64,000 bases of DNA from Cryptococcus deneoformans JEC21 (GCF_000091045.1 NC_006685.1:419001-483000); one strand, 5' to 3'; counted from the first letter of the stretch, positions 12,459-23,681 are shown. Program-made: numbers and translations. Notes: generated by a model not told the origin, from the sequence alone.

Positions 12459-15400
12459 CTACTGAGAGAATGAAATAGAACTTGAAGACAAAGAGTTGTG
12501 CAACATCTCTACATTCCTGAGCACTTGGCTGGAGCTGGTTTTGTTGTCAAACAGATTGTGCAGCATCCAACCAACCCTTCTTGCCACTATACCTCTCAAT
12601 CTTTCTTGCGTCTCTGCCTTGAGAGAACTGGACCGCATTTGAGCAGTGTCGAGGATAGGTTTTGGTAGACCTGCCAATCTTGACACTATGTCAGTCACAA
12701 TACTTTGGCGGTAAAGACAGATGCGCATACCGAGCACACCATACTCCAAAAGAGGCCTCTTGTAATCCGCGTGTGAGCTGATACAAGAAAGTGATCTCTG
12801 CACCGCCATCTGCCATGAACGTCTAATATTAGTTTATTTCATGGGACAAGGCTGATCCATACCAGGCATCTGAATCTCGTCAAAACTCATGTGCCAGTTA
12901 CTAATTTTGTCAGGCTTTTCTCTGGCCAAGTCCTGCGCAACCGTAGGATAATGTGTGACAAATAGCGTGTTACATCCGATCTCGGCGATGTGCGACAAAG
13001 TAGCATAAGCAATAGCAATGCCATCGTAAGTACTACATATAATTCAGCTCATGCTCCCTATCAAAAGCTTACCTTGTTCCCCGGCCGAGCTCATCCAAAA
13101 CTACCAAAGATCTTGGTGTTATGGTTTGAAGAATGTCGCTCGTCTCTGATAATTCTACCATGAACGTGGACTTCCCTCGTCCAATTTCATCAGAAGCTGT
13201 GATTAATCAGATTGGGGGTCCAGACAGTGAAAAAACAACTCCTTACCCCCCATCCTCCTACATAAGGCCGGGGAACGTCAGCATGGCTTTGCAATGGTCG
13301 ACATCATGTACAACTCACGTTTGAACAGAATCATGTACACTAAGTGTCACGGAGGCCGCAGGCACGAAAGATCCGATTTGTGCCATACATACGATCAAGG
13401 CCTGCCAAATTTCAGTGATTCGATCTCTGAATGCATTATACAATTAAAGCACTCGCCATCGCACGAACAGTCGAACTTTTACCTGTGATTATCCACCGTA
13501 AGATTGACCTTATGTCAGTAGTCGCCGGTGCTCACCTGCCATATTCGGCCCAGTGATAATTTTGGTCGTTCCCTCCTCTTTCGAAAAGTGGATATCAAAT
13601 GGGACATATGACTCTTCTCTGAGCATTTCCACCTGTATGATTTGGTATAAGGTCAGATTGAATTCGCATATAAAACTCCTCTGCCTAAACTACCCACCAT
13701 TGGGTGTCTGCCAGCTAATATTTTCAGCTCCGGTTCAGCTACAAATTTCGGTTTACAGTATCCGGAGGCAGCAGCCGTTTGAGCCAGGGACATCAGACAG
13801 TCGATGACGGCAATTTGTTTGGAAACCACAACAAGCTCATGATATTCGGCAACTTCAGACTGGAAGGCTATAAATGCTTCACGAGCGACAATAGACAGCT
13901 TCTCTAGATGCTGTGTTCTCTCTTTCGTGCTGTTGATCCCTATGTCAGATGCCACTCCCGAAATAAAAAACAACTCTCACATTGCAAGGATTTTAGGAGT
14001 ATGATATCGATTAACAGTCCTAGTGCTGTTTGGCATGTGTTTGTGTCAGAACTTGTAGGAAAGCTGGTGCTGCAATACTCACGCGCTAATTTTCATCCAC
14101 TGAGCAGGTACGATTTTCGTATCTCGGATTGGAACTTCCACAAGATACTATGAGCGCAGATCAGCCTTGTTTTGTTTCGCTGACCATTCTTCGGCAATTT
14201 GACTCACCTCAATGCCCGAGACTGTAATATACCTAAGTGTAGGCTTTTTCAGTATTTTCCGCAATTCCATGAGGTGTTCGTTCAACTCCATCTCGCAGAC
14301 GCTTATACACTGTTTATAAATGTCAGCGGATGCAATATGATCTCCCAGAATCAGGCTGATTACTAACATCTTTGACATCCTGTATATCCGGGAATCGGTC
14401 TGGGTCAGCCCATAAATTGGCCACGTCATTTTCCCTTGCTTGTTTTAAGTTCAAGGCATTTAGAAATCTTTGGGAAGTATCTAGAATTGTCGGCAGCGTA
14501 TTGGGTATGTTGTTTAAAAGGCATGATCGGAAAACATTGCCCATGTTGGGCTTGAACTCTGAAGCCAAGCGTACGAGGGTAATAAGTAAAGTCGCGAGCT
14601 CGTTCGGCGTTGCTTTTCCATACTGAACTCGAGTTAGGCCTCTAACAAGATCCGGCATGTTGATCAAAAGGCTGCGAAGTTTCTCCATATGGTAGCTATT
14701 ATTTTCCATGATTTCTTCAATGGCGTCGGCCCGAGCTTTCAAGGCCCTTTGGAGGGTTAGCCAGAGGTTTGAAGGGTGTAAGTCTGATGTAAACATACGC
14801 AACATCAAGTAATGGTCTTCCCACCCATTCGCGAAGAAGACGCTTGCCCATGCGGGTCTTGCAGCTAGGAGAATTTAGAGTTGGACATCTCTCGCTATGA
14901 GTTCTTATGCGTGACGTACTGGTCAAGCACTAGGATAAGATTAGCAGTTTCCCACCTCATTACATCTGCTGTCACTTACACCAAATCAGGCTTCCATACA
15001 ATCCTCCATCAGTCTGGTTCTGATAGATCTCTCTGTCGATACGCGGAGTTGGTATATGTGTGTCCTACAAGAATTTGCGCACTTACAAATTGGCCAGAGT
15101 GTTACTTGACAGTAACATATGAGACCGGTTTGCAAACTTGAAGACTCAATAAGCCCAACTCGGAAGCTTAACAGCAGCGGCTTACTCTGACAAACGAGGA
15201 AGTATGCTTAAAAGCATTTTCCAAACCGAACCCTGTACAATAGTATCGTTAGCATAGAAACAGGGGCGTATGCACCAACTTTTCATGTATCGAATAGCGA
15301 CAGCCATGGAGATCACGACTTGTTTGGGAAAATCAACTAGGGTTAGGATTGCTTTGCTAGCTGATAAACAATGTATTAGCACGAAACTGCATGTGCAAAT

Positions 15401-17528
15401 GATGATACCTACAGCTAACACCGGATGCTAGATAGATCTCTTCATCCAATGAGATATCTGCCCCATCCTGGCTCAACTTGGGTTGCAAGCTCCATTGCTT
15501 ATTTCCCTCTGTCATAAGGTGCCGTTCATCATTCACATCCCCTTTGGATACTGTAGCTTTGTGCTCTTTACAATGATAGAAATTCGTCAGAAAATCAAAC
15601 GCCGCATCGTATTCTGGAATATTGTCTATCCTTTCAATCCGGACAGCGTTTCTGCCTCGATGTCTGCAACATTGTAAGCCTCGCTGTCGACTGGATCGCC
15701 TACCCACTCACTTCGGTTCGCCAGCGAAATACGTCAGCACCTTCTCCGTCGCCTTGCTAAGCCTCTGCTTTGGAAGAAGAAGTTCGGCAGGTGATAGGTG
15801 AGCAAGGCGGGTTTCCAATTCTGTCCGAATTTGAGAGTCTAGAGCATAGATAGGTGAGAATCAGCTTCATGAGAATCTCTACACTCACCGTCAAATTCAT
15901 CCCATGTGATATCTCCTGTCCCTGGGACGACACAAACTAGGCCAACCTTAACTCTGTCATCGCTGGCCCTATCCACAGGCTGTTCCACGATAGCAACGAG
16001 AGCATTTGTAGGTGGAGGAGCGGTGCCAGGGACGACAGGATCATCAAAGCGGACGGATGAAGATGATGACGATGATGATGATAGAGAGGGATCTTCGACA
16101 TAGCTATAGGCAACGGATCAGCGCTCGCAACGCTAAAGCGTATTAATCTAAATTACGTGGCAGCAGTGAAAAGGTGAGTGAGTTTGCGAGCAAACGGGGC
16201 ATTCCTGTTATCGCCAATCTTTTTAAGGGCCGCCGTTTCTGTCTGAGTAATCACGCCCACTTTGTATCCCAATGACAGCAGTCTAGAGAAGAATTGATCA
16301 GGTTGATTAGCACTAATTGTGTCATCTCTCCGAGTTACGGTACTTTTTGACATGTATGTGCAGTCGATGAGTGGGTATCGACGCAGTGAAAAAATTCCTG
16401 TTAGGAAAGCTGTAGTAGTGGCATGGGGTCAAATGCGAACTAGCACCCTTCCTGACACTTACGCAACGATGCCTAATTCGCGACTGGCTGTCTGTATGAA
16501 TAGACTTCAGTTTGACTTCATGAATAATATCCTGAGCTCACTTTTGCGTCTTCGCCGTGAAATCTGAGCCGTAGTCAGCGGTTGCCAATTCTAACGTTCT
16601 GTGCTCACTTGTACTTATACCCCACTAATTGACTAGTTAGCGTTATATCGATTTGAGTATGTAAATAGCTCACCTTCCATAAGAAGGAGAACGTCCCTGT
16701 TTTGCTCCTTGATTTCCATGAATTGCTTCTCTAAAGGCGTGTATGCTAACCCGCTAGGCCCTATTTCCTCCTTCTTTTTCCCTTTACTTTTCCCTTTCCC
16801 TGCTAGCTCTTTAGCAACGTATTTTTTAAGCTGCTTTCCCACTTCTTCTGCATTCTTTTCGCTTTCGCTCTTATAGTCGTCCCCATCACTGCCGTCAAAG
16901 GGAGTGCCTTCGTCTTCTAGACCAGCAGCTTCCCTTGCCTCCGCCGCAACTGCCTCATCTAGAGCCAAAGACCTTTTTCGTCGAAACGAACCACTCATGG
17001 CAAGGATCCTAGTCTTCCATTCTTCATGCCTCTTAAGCTGTTCTGTGGTGCGTTGTGGTGCAGGACTTGCTGACGGCTCAGGTTGAGAATCTGGCACGAA
17101 CGACGCTTGAGGGACTAAAGAGCATGTTTCAAAAGCTAAACCTGAATGAGAGGGTTGCGGCGGTATTACATCTTGAAGCTTGTAAGCTTGGATGGCAGCC
17201 GATGGCTTGCGAGGCAGCCTTTTATCTACCGAGAGAGGTCTCGCTGTGGGGTGTCCTTTGAAATAACTGGAAGACGTCTGTGTCATAGATCGATTTTTCT
17301 GACTGCCCTCATCATCAAGTTTGATTTTTTTGTTTGGAGGGGAGTCTGTGAGGTCTATAATAGCGTTATTGCCGGTCCTTGAGTATGGCTCGACTCGAGG
17401 ATTTTTACGCTTGAAGAAAGAGTCAAGGGATGGTCTAACAGACCACGAATGAATAACAGAGACCACGAATGAATAACAGCCTCTTTCCTTGAATGAATTG
17501 CTCACTGTTGAGAGCCTTCGGAAGGCAT
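12459..17528 (-). CDS. MSH3: DNA mismatch repair protein Msh3
   Basis: Msh3 pairs with Msh2 (MutS-beta) to recognise insertion/deletion loops in DNA. Exon 1 is only 23 nt (ATG at 17528); a 71-nt intron (17435-17505) joins it to exon 2, giving [18 protein letters not shown]. That is a full PIP box (QxxLxxFF) at residues 7-14. A disordered basic region follows, then the MutS domain I block ([32 protein letters not shown]). The ATPase domain has Walker A split by an intron ([12 protein letters not shown]), the [15 protein letters not shown] block, and [14 protein letters not shown] with FVTHYPTV. Both halves look intact. The C-terminus ends SISFSQ at 12459. It is a many-exon gene of about 1,200 residues. 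The KFHGEDA block and loop-type N-terminus favour Msh3 over Msh6. Confidence 0.93.
17440..17479. repeat. 20-bp tandem duplication in MSH3 intron 1
   Basis: Two exact head-to-tail copies of agaccacgaatgaataacag lie entirely inside the first MSH3 intron, close to its acceptor. Removing one copy would shorten the intron from 71 to 51 nt, the usual size here, so this looks like a recent duplication that splicing tolerates. Confidence 0.95.
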
Positions 17529-17880
17529 TATTTCCGTCTATCTTCGATGTCTGAATTGTCAGATGAAGCCAAATAATCCAAGTATCACAGGGCGGAGCGC
17601 CCTTAGCTTACACTCGCTGTGAAGGAGGCGGTAACTTATGTAATGTGCCTATGGATGTGTTTATCACTTGATAGATGGTTTATCCAAACCAGGAGGGTAC
17701 TGGGGGTTATGACGTTGCTATTATGAATGTACTATGTGCGATACATATTATGTGCTATGGTCTAACAAATATTACCAGTTTCCATTGCCAGCGGAACCAC
17801 AAGCGATTCTCTTCATCGCTGGTCGAGCCAAATGGAGAGATACGTAGCACCGCCGGTTATTTTATCGTGTTCCGAGGCAC

Positions 17881-17887
17881 AAAAAAA
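17881..17887 (-). terminator. RNA polymerase III terminator
   Basis: A run of seven T residues on the minus strand starts three bases past the tRNA acceptor stem. This is the standard Pol III stop signal and supports the tRNA as a live transcription unit. Confidence 0.85.
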
Positions 17888-17889
17888 TT

Positions 17890-17970
17890 AACAGCGGCTG
17901 GTTTCGATCCAGCGACTTCAAGGTACCAAATAATTATGAGCCTTGCATTCTTCCTCTGAATTACGCTGTT
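17890..17970 (-). tRNA. tRNA-Met(CAT), initiator type, with 10-nt intron
   Basis: The minus strand folds into a complete cloverleaf. The acceptor stem AACAGCG/CGCTGTT has 7 of 7 pairs, the D arm is ATTC-AGAGGAA-GAAT, the anticodon stem is CAAGG/CCTTG, the variable loop AAGTC and the T arm GCTGG-ATCGAAA-CCAGC. The anticodon loop reads CTCATAA plus 10 extra nt, which fits an intron at the usual site next to position 37. The mature RNA would be 71 nt. A1:U72, and A54 and A60 in the T loop (AUCGAAA), are hallmarks of eukaryotic initiator tRNA; the AGAGGAA D loop also resembles initiators. Odd points are A:T-rich D and anticodon stems, with A29:U41 in place of the usual third G:C pair. The next base 3' is A73, and seven Ts follow within 3 nt. 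A diverged pseudogene is possible, but all stems pair perfectly. Confidence 0.83.
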
Positions 17971-18470
17971 TTAATTAAATAAAAACATTTATTTGTCTGA
18001 TGTGATACGTTTTTTCACCTCGAGTAACCCATACTGTTCTATTTATTTATCCCGGTGTCGCGCTGGCAAGCAACGGCGGCTGCTTAGTATCATGCTCGTC
18101 ACTCTCGTCACCTAGGTCAACGCAAAGTCTTGTACAGAAATAGTGTTACTGCCGGAGACAACTACAACTATTTTCCCCTTAATCACTGCACACGTACGCT
18201 GGTTCACCAATATTAGCGAAATTGAAGGTGCATCTGGACGCTGCGTGGACCAAGTAGTGAAGAGACACCCCCGCCCTTCCCTCCCAAAACAACCTTCGAA
18301 ATCAGAACTTTCGATTAACGACATTTTCTACTAAAATTAATATTTGCTATCGCAATAGCTGTCTGAACGATAGTATAAATTATGGTATGTGGTCATGTAT
18401 GGTGTCATGTTCGTGTAGTTGACCTGCTTACTCGACAATTGACATCTTCACATTCAACCCATCGTTTGCC
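17971..18470. other. Intergenic region, tRNA to RAMP4
   Basis: About 500 bp, AT-rich just upstream of the tRNA. It must contain the RAMP4 promoter: a TATAAAT-like stretch (gtataaattatgg) sits at about 18372-18384, roughly 95 bp before the RAMP4 ATG. No coding signal was recognised. Confidence 0.4.
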
Positions 18471-18719
18471 ATGCAGCCTACCAACGCGGACATCAGACGC
18501 AAGAATGCAAACTTTGCCGCTCGGGCCCAAGCGGGGAAGAGAACGGCTCGTCCTCCAAGGTCGGCCCAACGACGCAGTGTAGCAACTTGGGTGTTGATCG
18601 TTATTGGGTTTCTTCTTGTGGGAGGCAGTAAGTTCATTGCAATTGAAGGAAGACTCCATTGAGTAGCTGACTTCTCCGTAGCGGTTGCTGAGCTGATTCG
18701 TATGATTGTGATGGGTTAA
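18471..18719 (+). CDS. YSY6: RAMP4/SERP1 (Ysy6) small ER membrane protein
   Basis: This is a 64-residue tail-anchored protein of the stress-associated endoplasmic reticulum protein family, which associates with the Sec61 translocon and stabilises membrane proteins under stress. Exon 1 is 18471-18627 and exon 2 is 18682-18719, joined across a GTAAGT...CCGTAG intron. The protein has the basic N-terminal half typical of the family (MQPTNADIRRKNANFAARAQ) followed by RSAQRRSVATWVLIVIGFLL, one transmembrane helix, and a short tail (AELIRMIVMG). Length and layout match family members of 60-75 residues. The gene is too short and split to show as one open frame. Confidence 0.87.
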
Positions 18720-19080
18720 TTTAGACGCCTTGTGGCACAGCAAGACGGTAGGTACAAATGTGATTTACGATGCAATAGTGAAAGCTGATTGAGGCTTAGT
18801 GATTTTAAATGAATATCAGATTACAGCACCTTTTTCTTTCAGACTCCTTCACTGAGTGAACATATGTATTCATTAATCCACATCCTGTACAGTTGCAGTA
18901 ATATCCTCCTGATTTCATCTGTCTAGTTGAGCGCATTGTATAATTTTCCAGATACATGAACATGAGGCAGACATGAAGATATTGAACATATATAGGACGG
19001 TACTTGTATAGCGCTTTCAGACCACGAAGTGGGTTCAGACGGTCAAGGAAGCTTATGTAAAAGAACAACTGCTTCCAGTT
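18720..19080. other. Convergent 3' intergenic region
   Basis: The 361 bp between the stop codons of the RAMP4 gene and the BED-finger gene presumably hold both 3' UTRs. Nothing else was recognised. Confidence 0.4.
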
Positions 19081-20053
19081 TCATTCATAAGATAGCTCGC
19101 CTTTTCCACCGTCTGAAATATCATCTTCTGACACCCCTGGCACGCCCCGTATATGGGACGCCCCCGAAACTTGCTGCATTTGAGAGTCGTGAGACAGATC
19201 TGGTTCGTGTGCTCCATCTGATTCGACGTGATGAGGTACGCCAGACTCCCCTTGCACACCAGATAATTCGGATACGCCCGTTACACCAGGAACTGACGCG
19301 AACCCGGCCGCCAATCTAGCCAGTCCCTGAAAGTCAGGAGAACCTGTGGGTCCCACAGTCGCTGCCGCTGATGAGAGATTAGGAGGGGCGATGTTCCTTG
19401 ACGCAGAAAGCGTGTAGAACAAGCTGCGAGACGGCAAAGTAGCTTGTGGTATATATTTCGAGAAAAATTGGACGAAAGTTGGATTGGTAAGCGTTTCAAT
19501 GGGTATATCCAACATGTTGAAGATATGCCAGAGGTGAACATTGAATTCACCCTGCTGCTCGTCACTCAATTTGCCCCGGCCTCCGGCCTTGACGGGCGTT
19601 GAGTGCCTGCCGCTAGGTCCTGCTTCTGTTCCAGGTGAACCAGGGTGGCTCTTTCGCTTCTTAAGTGGAACAGCATCTGGGATCATGATTCCCTGGGAAT
19701 GGGAACATCTCTGTAGGTGACTGCGAAGACGCGATGGAACACCAGTGTAGGGCTGGCAAAGAGACATGGCTACGTGTCAAAGCATTGTGTTATTCCATAT
19801 TCTCTTGTGCAATCCTAAAGCAGCGGCCCTTACCTTTATAACGTCGCGCGGTCTCTATTTGACCAGTCTCCGCGAGAACAGAGTCGTCGGGTACCCAGGT
19901 GGCCATCTCGGGGCCGACGAGCTTCATTCTAACGCAGTTCTTGCACCAGCCATTGTTGTGGGCAGAGTTGGCTTTTGCTTTCAATCCAAGACTTTGTACG
20001 TCTTGCTCAATGCGATAATAAAATTCCCAGACTGGATCAAGACTTCGGCCCAT
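19081..20053 (-). CDS. BED zinc-finger protein, hAT-transposase derived
   Basis: Exon 1 (19834-20053) and exon 2 (19081-19769) give about 302 residues. A BED-type zinc finger is split by the intron: WCKNC supplies Cx2C, and SHLQRC in exon 2 supplies Hx3C. Next comes a hAT-like N-terminal block (FNVHLWHIFNMLDIPIETL, NPTFVQFFSKYIPQATLPSR) of the kind that precedes the RNase H fold in hAT transposases. The RNase H catalytic core and dimerisation domain are absent; the rest is low-complexity Gly/Val/Ser sequence. No inverted repeats or target duplications flank it. It is probably a domesticated DNA-binding protein. The start at 20053 (MGRSLDPVWEF) was preferred over an upstream ATG at about 20155 whose extension looks non-coding. 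Confidence 0.7.
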
Positions 20054-20670
20054 GGTGAAAGTAGTTAATAACGTTGCGGGCGTTATTGGTGTATAAATTA
20101 TTGTTAAGAATTGATGAAGGGCGATGCGATGATGTTTATAACAGAAGAATGGCATTTTTAGGCGTTTAATAATCCCTTTCTTAATGCCGAAAGGTGGCGC
20201 AGCACCATCACCTTGTCAGCATCTCCCTGGCTCCTTCGTTTTTCGTATTGTTATATACATATTGGTTGTGGTGATTATATGTATAAATAAGTATCTATTT
20301 TACTATTATTTCACGGTTTGCGGCAAGAGGGAGGACACAAGGCATCGACAGACCATCGCATTGAAAGGATGGAAACGACTGTAGGAGCATCCTGCTACGT
20401 ACCGAATTGCAAGGGCTTAAAAGTCACAGTAAGAAAAAAGGAAGGCCATTCTCTCGGGGTTTCACCGCTTTCTCAGCTTCTTGTCGTGCCCCTTAGCCAC
20501 TATATCTCAAGATCGCCAACAATCAGCTTACAGCATTAAGCCCTGTCTCTTTTGCGGTACATTATCCCGATACTCAAATCCCCACCATCTCTCCAGTCAG
20601 CCACAACAATTACAACCCATAACTGCGCTATTACTCTCAACAAAAACTATTGCTCCACTTCATATCAGCC
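20054..20670. promoter_or_regulatory. Divergent promoter, BED gene and bZIP gene
   Basis: The 617 bp between divergent starts are AT-rich near the BED gene (a TATAAAT-like site at about 20093) and pyrimidine-rich near the bZIP ATG. Several ATG triplets with short open frames (for example near 20183) could act as uORFs if the bZIP transcript starts far upstream; the transcript start cannot be seen here. Confidence 0.35.
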
Positions 20671-21879
20671 ATGGCGTACGCCATTTCTCGTCTCACGGCG
20701 GAGTCTGATTTTTCACAATGCTTTGACTCGCATATGCTACAACAACAAAGCCCTGACCAAGAACAAACCCATGTAGTTGCACCTGGTGCAACAATTTACG
20801 ACGACGTTACGCGTTTACCGATATATGACGGAGAACCATGGCGAGAAGCTTTCAATGCAACAAAGACCACACACAAAAATGGAACAAATACTGCGGTGTC
20901 TCAGCTGGCAGGTATCGATACATCACTTCTCCTCTCATCTCCTAACTCAAATGCCTCAAGTCCGACTAACATATTCGTCCCGGAGCTCTTGGATGTTCAC
21001 AAGGCCCTTGACTCGGAGCCGCTAAACCAAAACCAATTTCGTCAACTCGATAGCATCACCGAGCAATACATCATTCCTGGATCATTAGATTTCACCTCGC
21101 CTGCAATCAAATTAGAGTTTGATAGCCAAGCAAGACAACAGTATGAGGCAAACAGTCAATTTGATCATGCCAGTTTGTTTCGGAAGTTGGGAAAACCGTT
21201 GTCAACTCCTCAAGTCCAATTCAATGTGTTTTCACAGTTCTTCGTGTCACCCGCCGACAACGAGTCTTTTCTGTCCGTCAATCCCGACGATGTGACTTTG
21301 AAACGCAAAGTGTTTGAAAGTGAATTGACCAACGGTCGTGAAATCAAGAGGAGGGATGTCACTTCCTCATTTGGCGACTTTACCCACGGTGTGCAACCTC
21401 CCTTGTTATCCCAGCAGCTCGTTTCACCTGTAACCGATAGCGGCAATGTTGTCTTCAACAGCGAATTGCATCCTAAAGAGGGTTCTGATGCTACCCATAA
21501 CAGTAAAGTTTCTACTACCCGTCCTAAATCTGTTGTTCCCGAGAAATTCCTGAACGACGGTTCAGCCGAATTGGCCTTAGGAATGAGTGTTACTAAAATC
21601 CAATCCTTTCCTACTTTTGAGGAGCTTCTCAAACACGTACAACCCTGCCATTATTCTCATGCAAAGAGTTTCGGAGAGAAGATTGCGAGAAACAGGATCA
21701 AAGCAAAAAACGCAGCGAAGCGATCGAGAGACCAAAGGAGGGCTAAGATTGAAAGGGTGGAGGATCTTGAGAAGAGGATAGAGGAGTTAAAAATGCAAGT
21801 TAAAGGGATGAAATTGTTGCTGGGCCGTTTGGTGGATAGTGGAGCCATCAATGAAGACGTTGTTCAAGCGTATCTTTGA
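20671..21879 (+). CDS. bZIP-like transcription factor
   Basis: This single-exon gene encodes about 402 residues. The first ATG (MAYAISRLTAESDF) is used; an in-frame TTG upstream is ignored. The first 320 residues are Ser/Thr/Asp/Gln-rich without a recognised domain, as in fungal activators. The C-terminus (about 325-400) has a basic region (RNRIKAKNAAKRSRDQRRAK) followed by a leucine-zipper-type coiled coil (VEDLEKRIEELKMQVKGMKL) and ends DVVQAYL. Hydrophobic a/d positions repeat cleanly as V-L-I-L-V-M-L-L. The AAKRSRDxRR motif recalls the PAR/C-EBP class, but the spacing to the zipper is irregular (see findings). An assignment such as Gcn4/Cpc1 is not justified. Confidence 0.8.
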   Translation: MAYAISRLTAESDFSQCFDSHMLQQQSPDQEQTHVVAPGATIYDDVTRLPIYDGEPWREAFNATKTTHKNGTNTAVSQLAGIDTSLLLSSPNSNASSPTNIFVPELLDVHKALDSEPLNQNQFRQLDSITEQYIIPGSLDFTSPAIKLEFDSQARQQYEANSQFDHASLFRKLGKPLSTPQVQFNVFSQFFVSPADNESFLSVNPDDVTLKRKVFESELTNGREIKRRDVTSSFGDFTHGVQPPLLSQQLVSPVTDSGNVVFNSELHPKEGSDATHNSKVSTTRPKSVVPEKFLNDGSAELALGMSVTKIQSFPTFEELLKHVQPCHYSHAKSFGEKIARNRIKAKNAAKRSRDQRRAKIERVEDLEKRIEELKMQVKGMKLLLGRLVDSGAINEDVVQAYL

Positions 21880-22024
21880 GGTGGTCTGGGCTTGGGAGGA
21901 TGACTATTTTTTCCTCTAATGGCTACATCCTTCTGTTTCCCAGGCGTATGTCTCCTTCATTGCGTATTTTGTTTCTTACATGGGCCATGAGTGATTCAAT
22001 TACATGCATATACGATCATGGTAC

Positions 22025-23681
22025 TCAATGATCCTCAAAGATACCCATTTCATCTGCTTCGCTCTCTGTCACATCAAAGAAAGGTACTCCATCTTGACCC
22101 ACCACTGAGTAATATGCTTTCTCAGCCTCCTTTACCTCCCAGTCTAATCCTTCCGTGATCAAGTCATCTCTATAAAAAGGCGTTACAATGATGACCTTCG
22201 GAGACGATGCGGAATAAGATGACGTCGCTCGGGTGGATACGTAATAAGATTCAAAGAGTGGTTCGGAAGTGATTCGCTGCAAGTATGGTTTGAGAAGATT
22301 AGATGGTGATGATGCGGTCGATGCCGGACAGCTGAAATAAAGAATGTCTAGGAACATTGTCAGGAGTTAACCTTCGCGTGTCAGCCCGCACACTTACATT
22401 GTCCAGACGGGCAACTTCCTGTTCCTTCACCGTTTATCAAACACCTGACAGTCGGATTACCATTCTCAGGTGGGAAGACGATTAGCCCTGTGTCATCATT
22501 TTCTTCGGGTAATTGACTTCTTCCATTTTCATCATCTGCAGATGGTAATTGGCGCTGCAAAACTTTCGGTAACGAAGAAATGATCGCAATGCTATGGGCC
22601 GTTATAGTCCTTTTTGACGGCTCTGATTTAGGAATAAGAAGTGATGGTGGAAGATGGTTTGAAGAAGATATCAGATGCTTGGCTGTGACAGGTCGAGGAT
22701 GGCATGGGAGACTGAGAGTCACGTCGTCGTCGTTCGCATCGATCAATGTCGGCTTGCCGAATTGACCTAGAACATAAGTACCCCCATAAACAGCACAACC
22801 ACTTAATTCGGATGAGTGCCTTGGCATGTGGAAGGAGCAAAAATTATGACTCACCGGCAAAATCCCTGGGCTATTTCCCCTGCTCCTCCGTATTGTCCCA
22901 CAAGAAAAGCGGAGGACCCATATCGCCCTAATGACTTGAGATACCTCCTTGTCTTCATTAATGCAGGTAGCGTTTGGTCTTCTGGTGATGTGCAATGGGC
23001 GATGGCGTACGCTATCGAAAGCGCAAGACCTGTTGGAAGGGCAAAGGAATCCTGCAGGAAACCCAGGAGGGGCTGCGTCTCTTTGCCTAAACGGAAGCGT
23101 TAACTTCGATATTGAACTTGAAGCCCAGTGGTCTCACCTCGAATAATATCATTATGCTCAAATTCTCCTGCAGCAAACATGAAAAACTTCATCAATTTTC
23201 TCTTGTCCATCAAGGACACGCTCTTGTCTTTGAAAATTTCTTCCTTGCTTCCGGGAACCTTCCTTGCCCCAGCACAATCTTCATCCCATATATTTACCGA
23301 GTCCAGAAGTTTGAAGGAAACATATTTACTGACATCTGACGAAATGAGCACGTCGATTAGAGGTCCTCGAGAGGGCAGGATGGCGGGAAAAAGCGACAAG
23401 GCATATCGTCGTCGATCATTTTGCAGAGTAGGCGTAACGACGGATGTCGACGCATGTGTGTATGACACTGCCGCTGAAGAAGACTCTACGCGTGTGGTGG
23501 ACCACTCAACGAGCTCGTCTAGTGTCAAACTAGCTTGTTCTCCTCCGTAATATTCGTTTGGATCGAGGTGCAGAACGGTCTTGCCAGCTTTCGCGAGGGC
23601 GGCTGCGGCGATACTCTCAGCGATGCCAGTGCCGATGACTACGACGTCGTATGAGTCGGACTCAAGTTCAATGTTGGACAT
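22025..23681 (-). CDS. MRS6: Rab escort protein (Rab GGTase component A)
   Basis: Mrs6/REP presents newly made Rab GTPases to geranylgeranyl transferase II. It belongs to the GDI/REP fold. The start at 23681 gives MSNIELESDSYDVVVIGTGI, followed by the dinucleotide-type motif and HLDPNEYYGG. Sequence-conserved region 1 matches (VSKYVSFKLLDSVNIW, KRKLMKFFMF). After one intron comes SIAYAIAH...RRYLKSLGRYGSSAFLVGQYGG and GEIAQGFCR, then CAVYGGTYVLG. The divergent C-terminal part ends VTESEADEMGIFEDH. At about 470-480 residues it is nearer GDI in length than the longest REPs, but the variant GTGIAESI (GDI has GTGLTEC) and the inserted region after the first motif favour REP. Four or so introns of about 50-70 nt. 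Confidence 0.85.

Noticed and set aside
20053..20155. Upstream ATG extending the BED-finger protein by 34 residues
   Set aside because: The extension has no family-like sequence and looks like AT-rich leader; the start at 20053 is more plausible.
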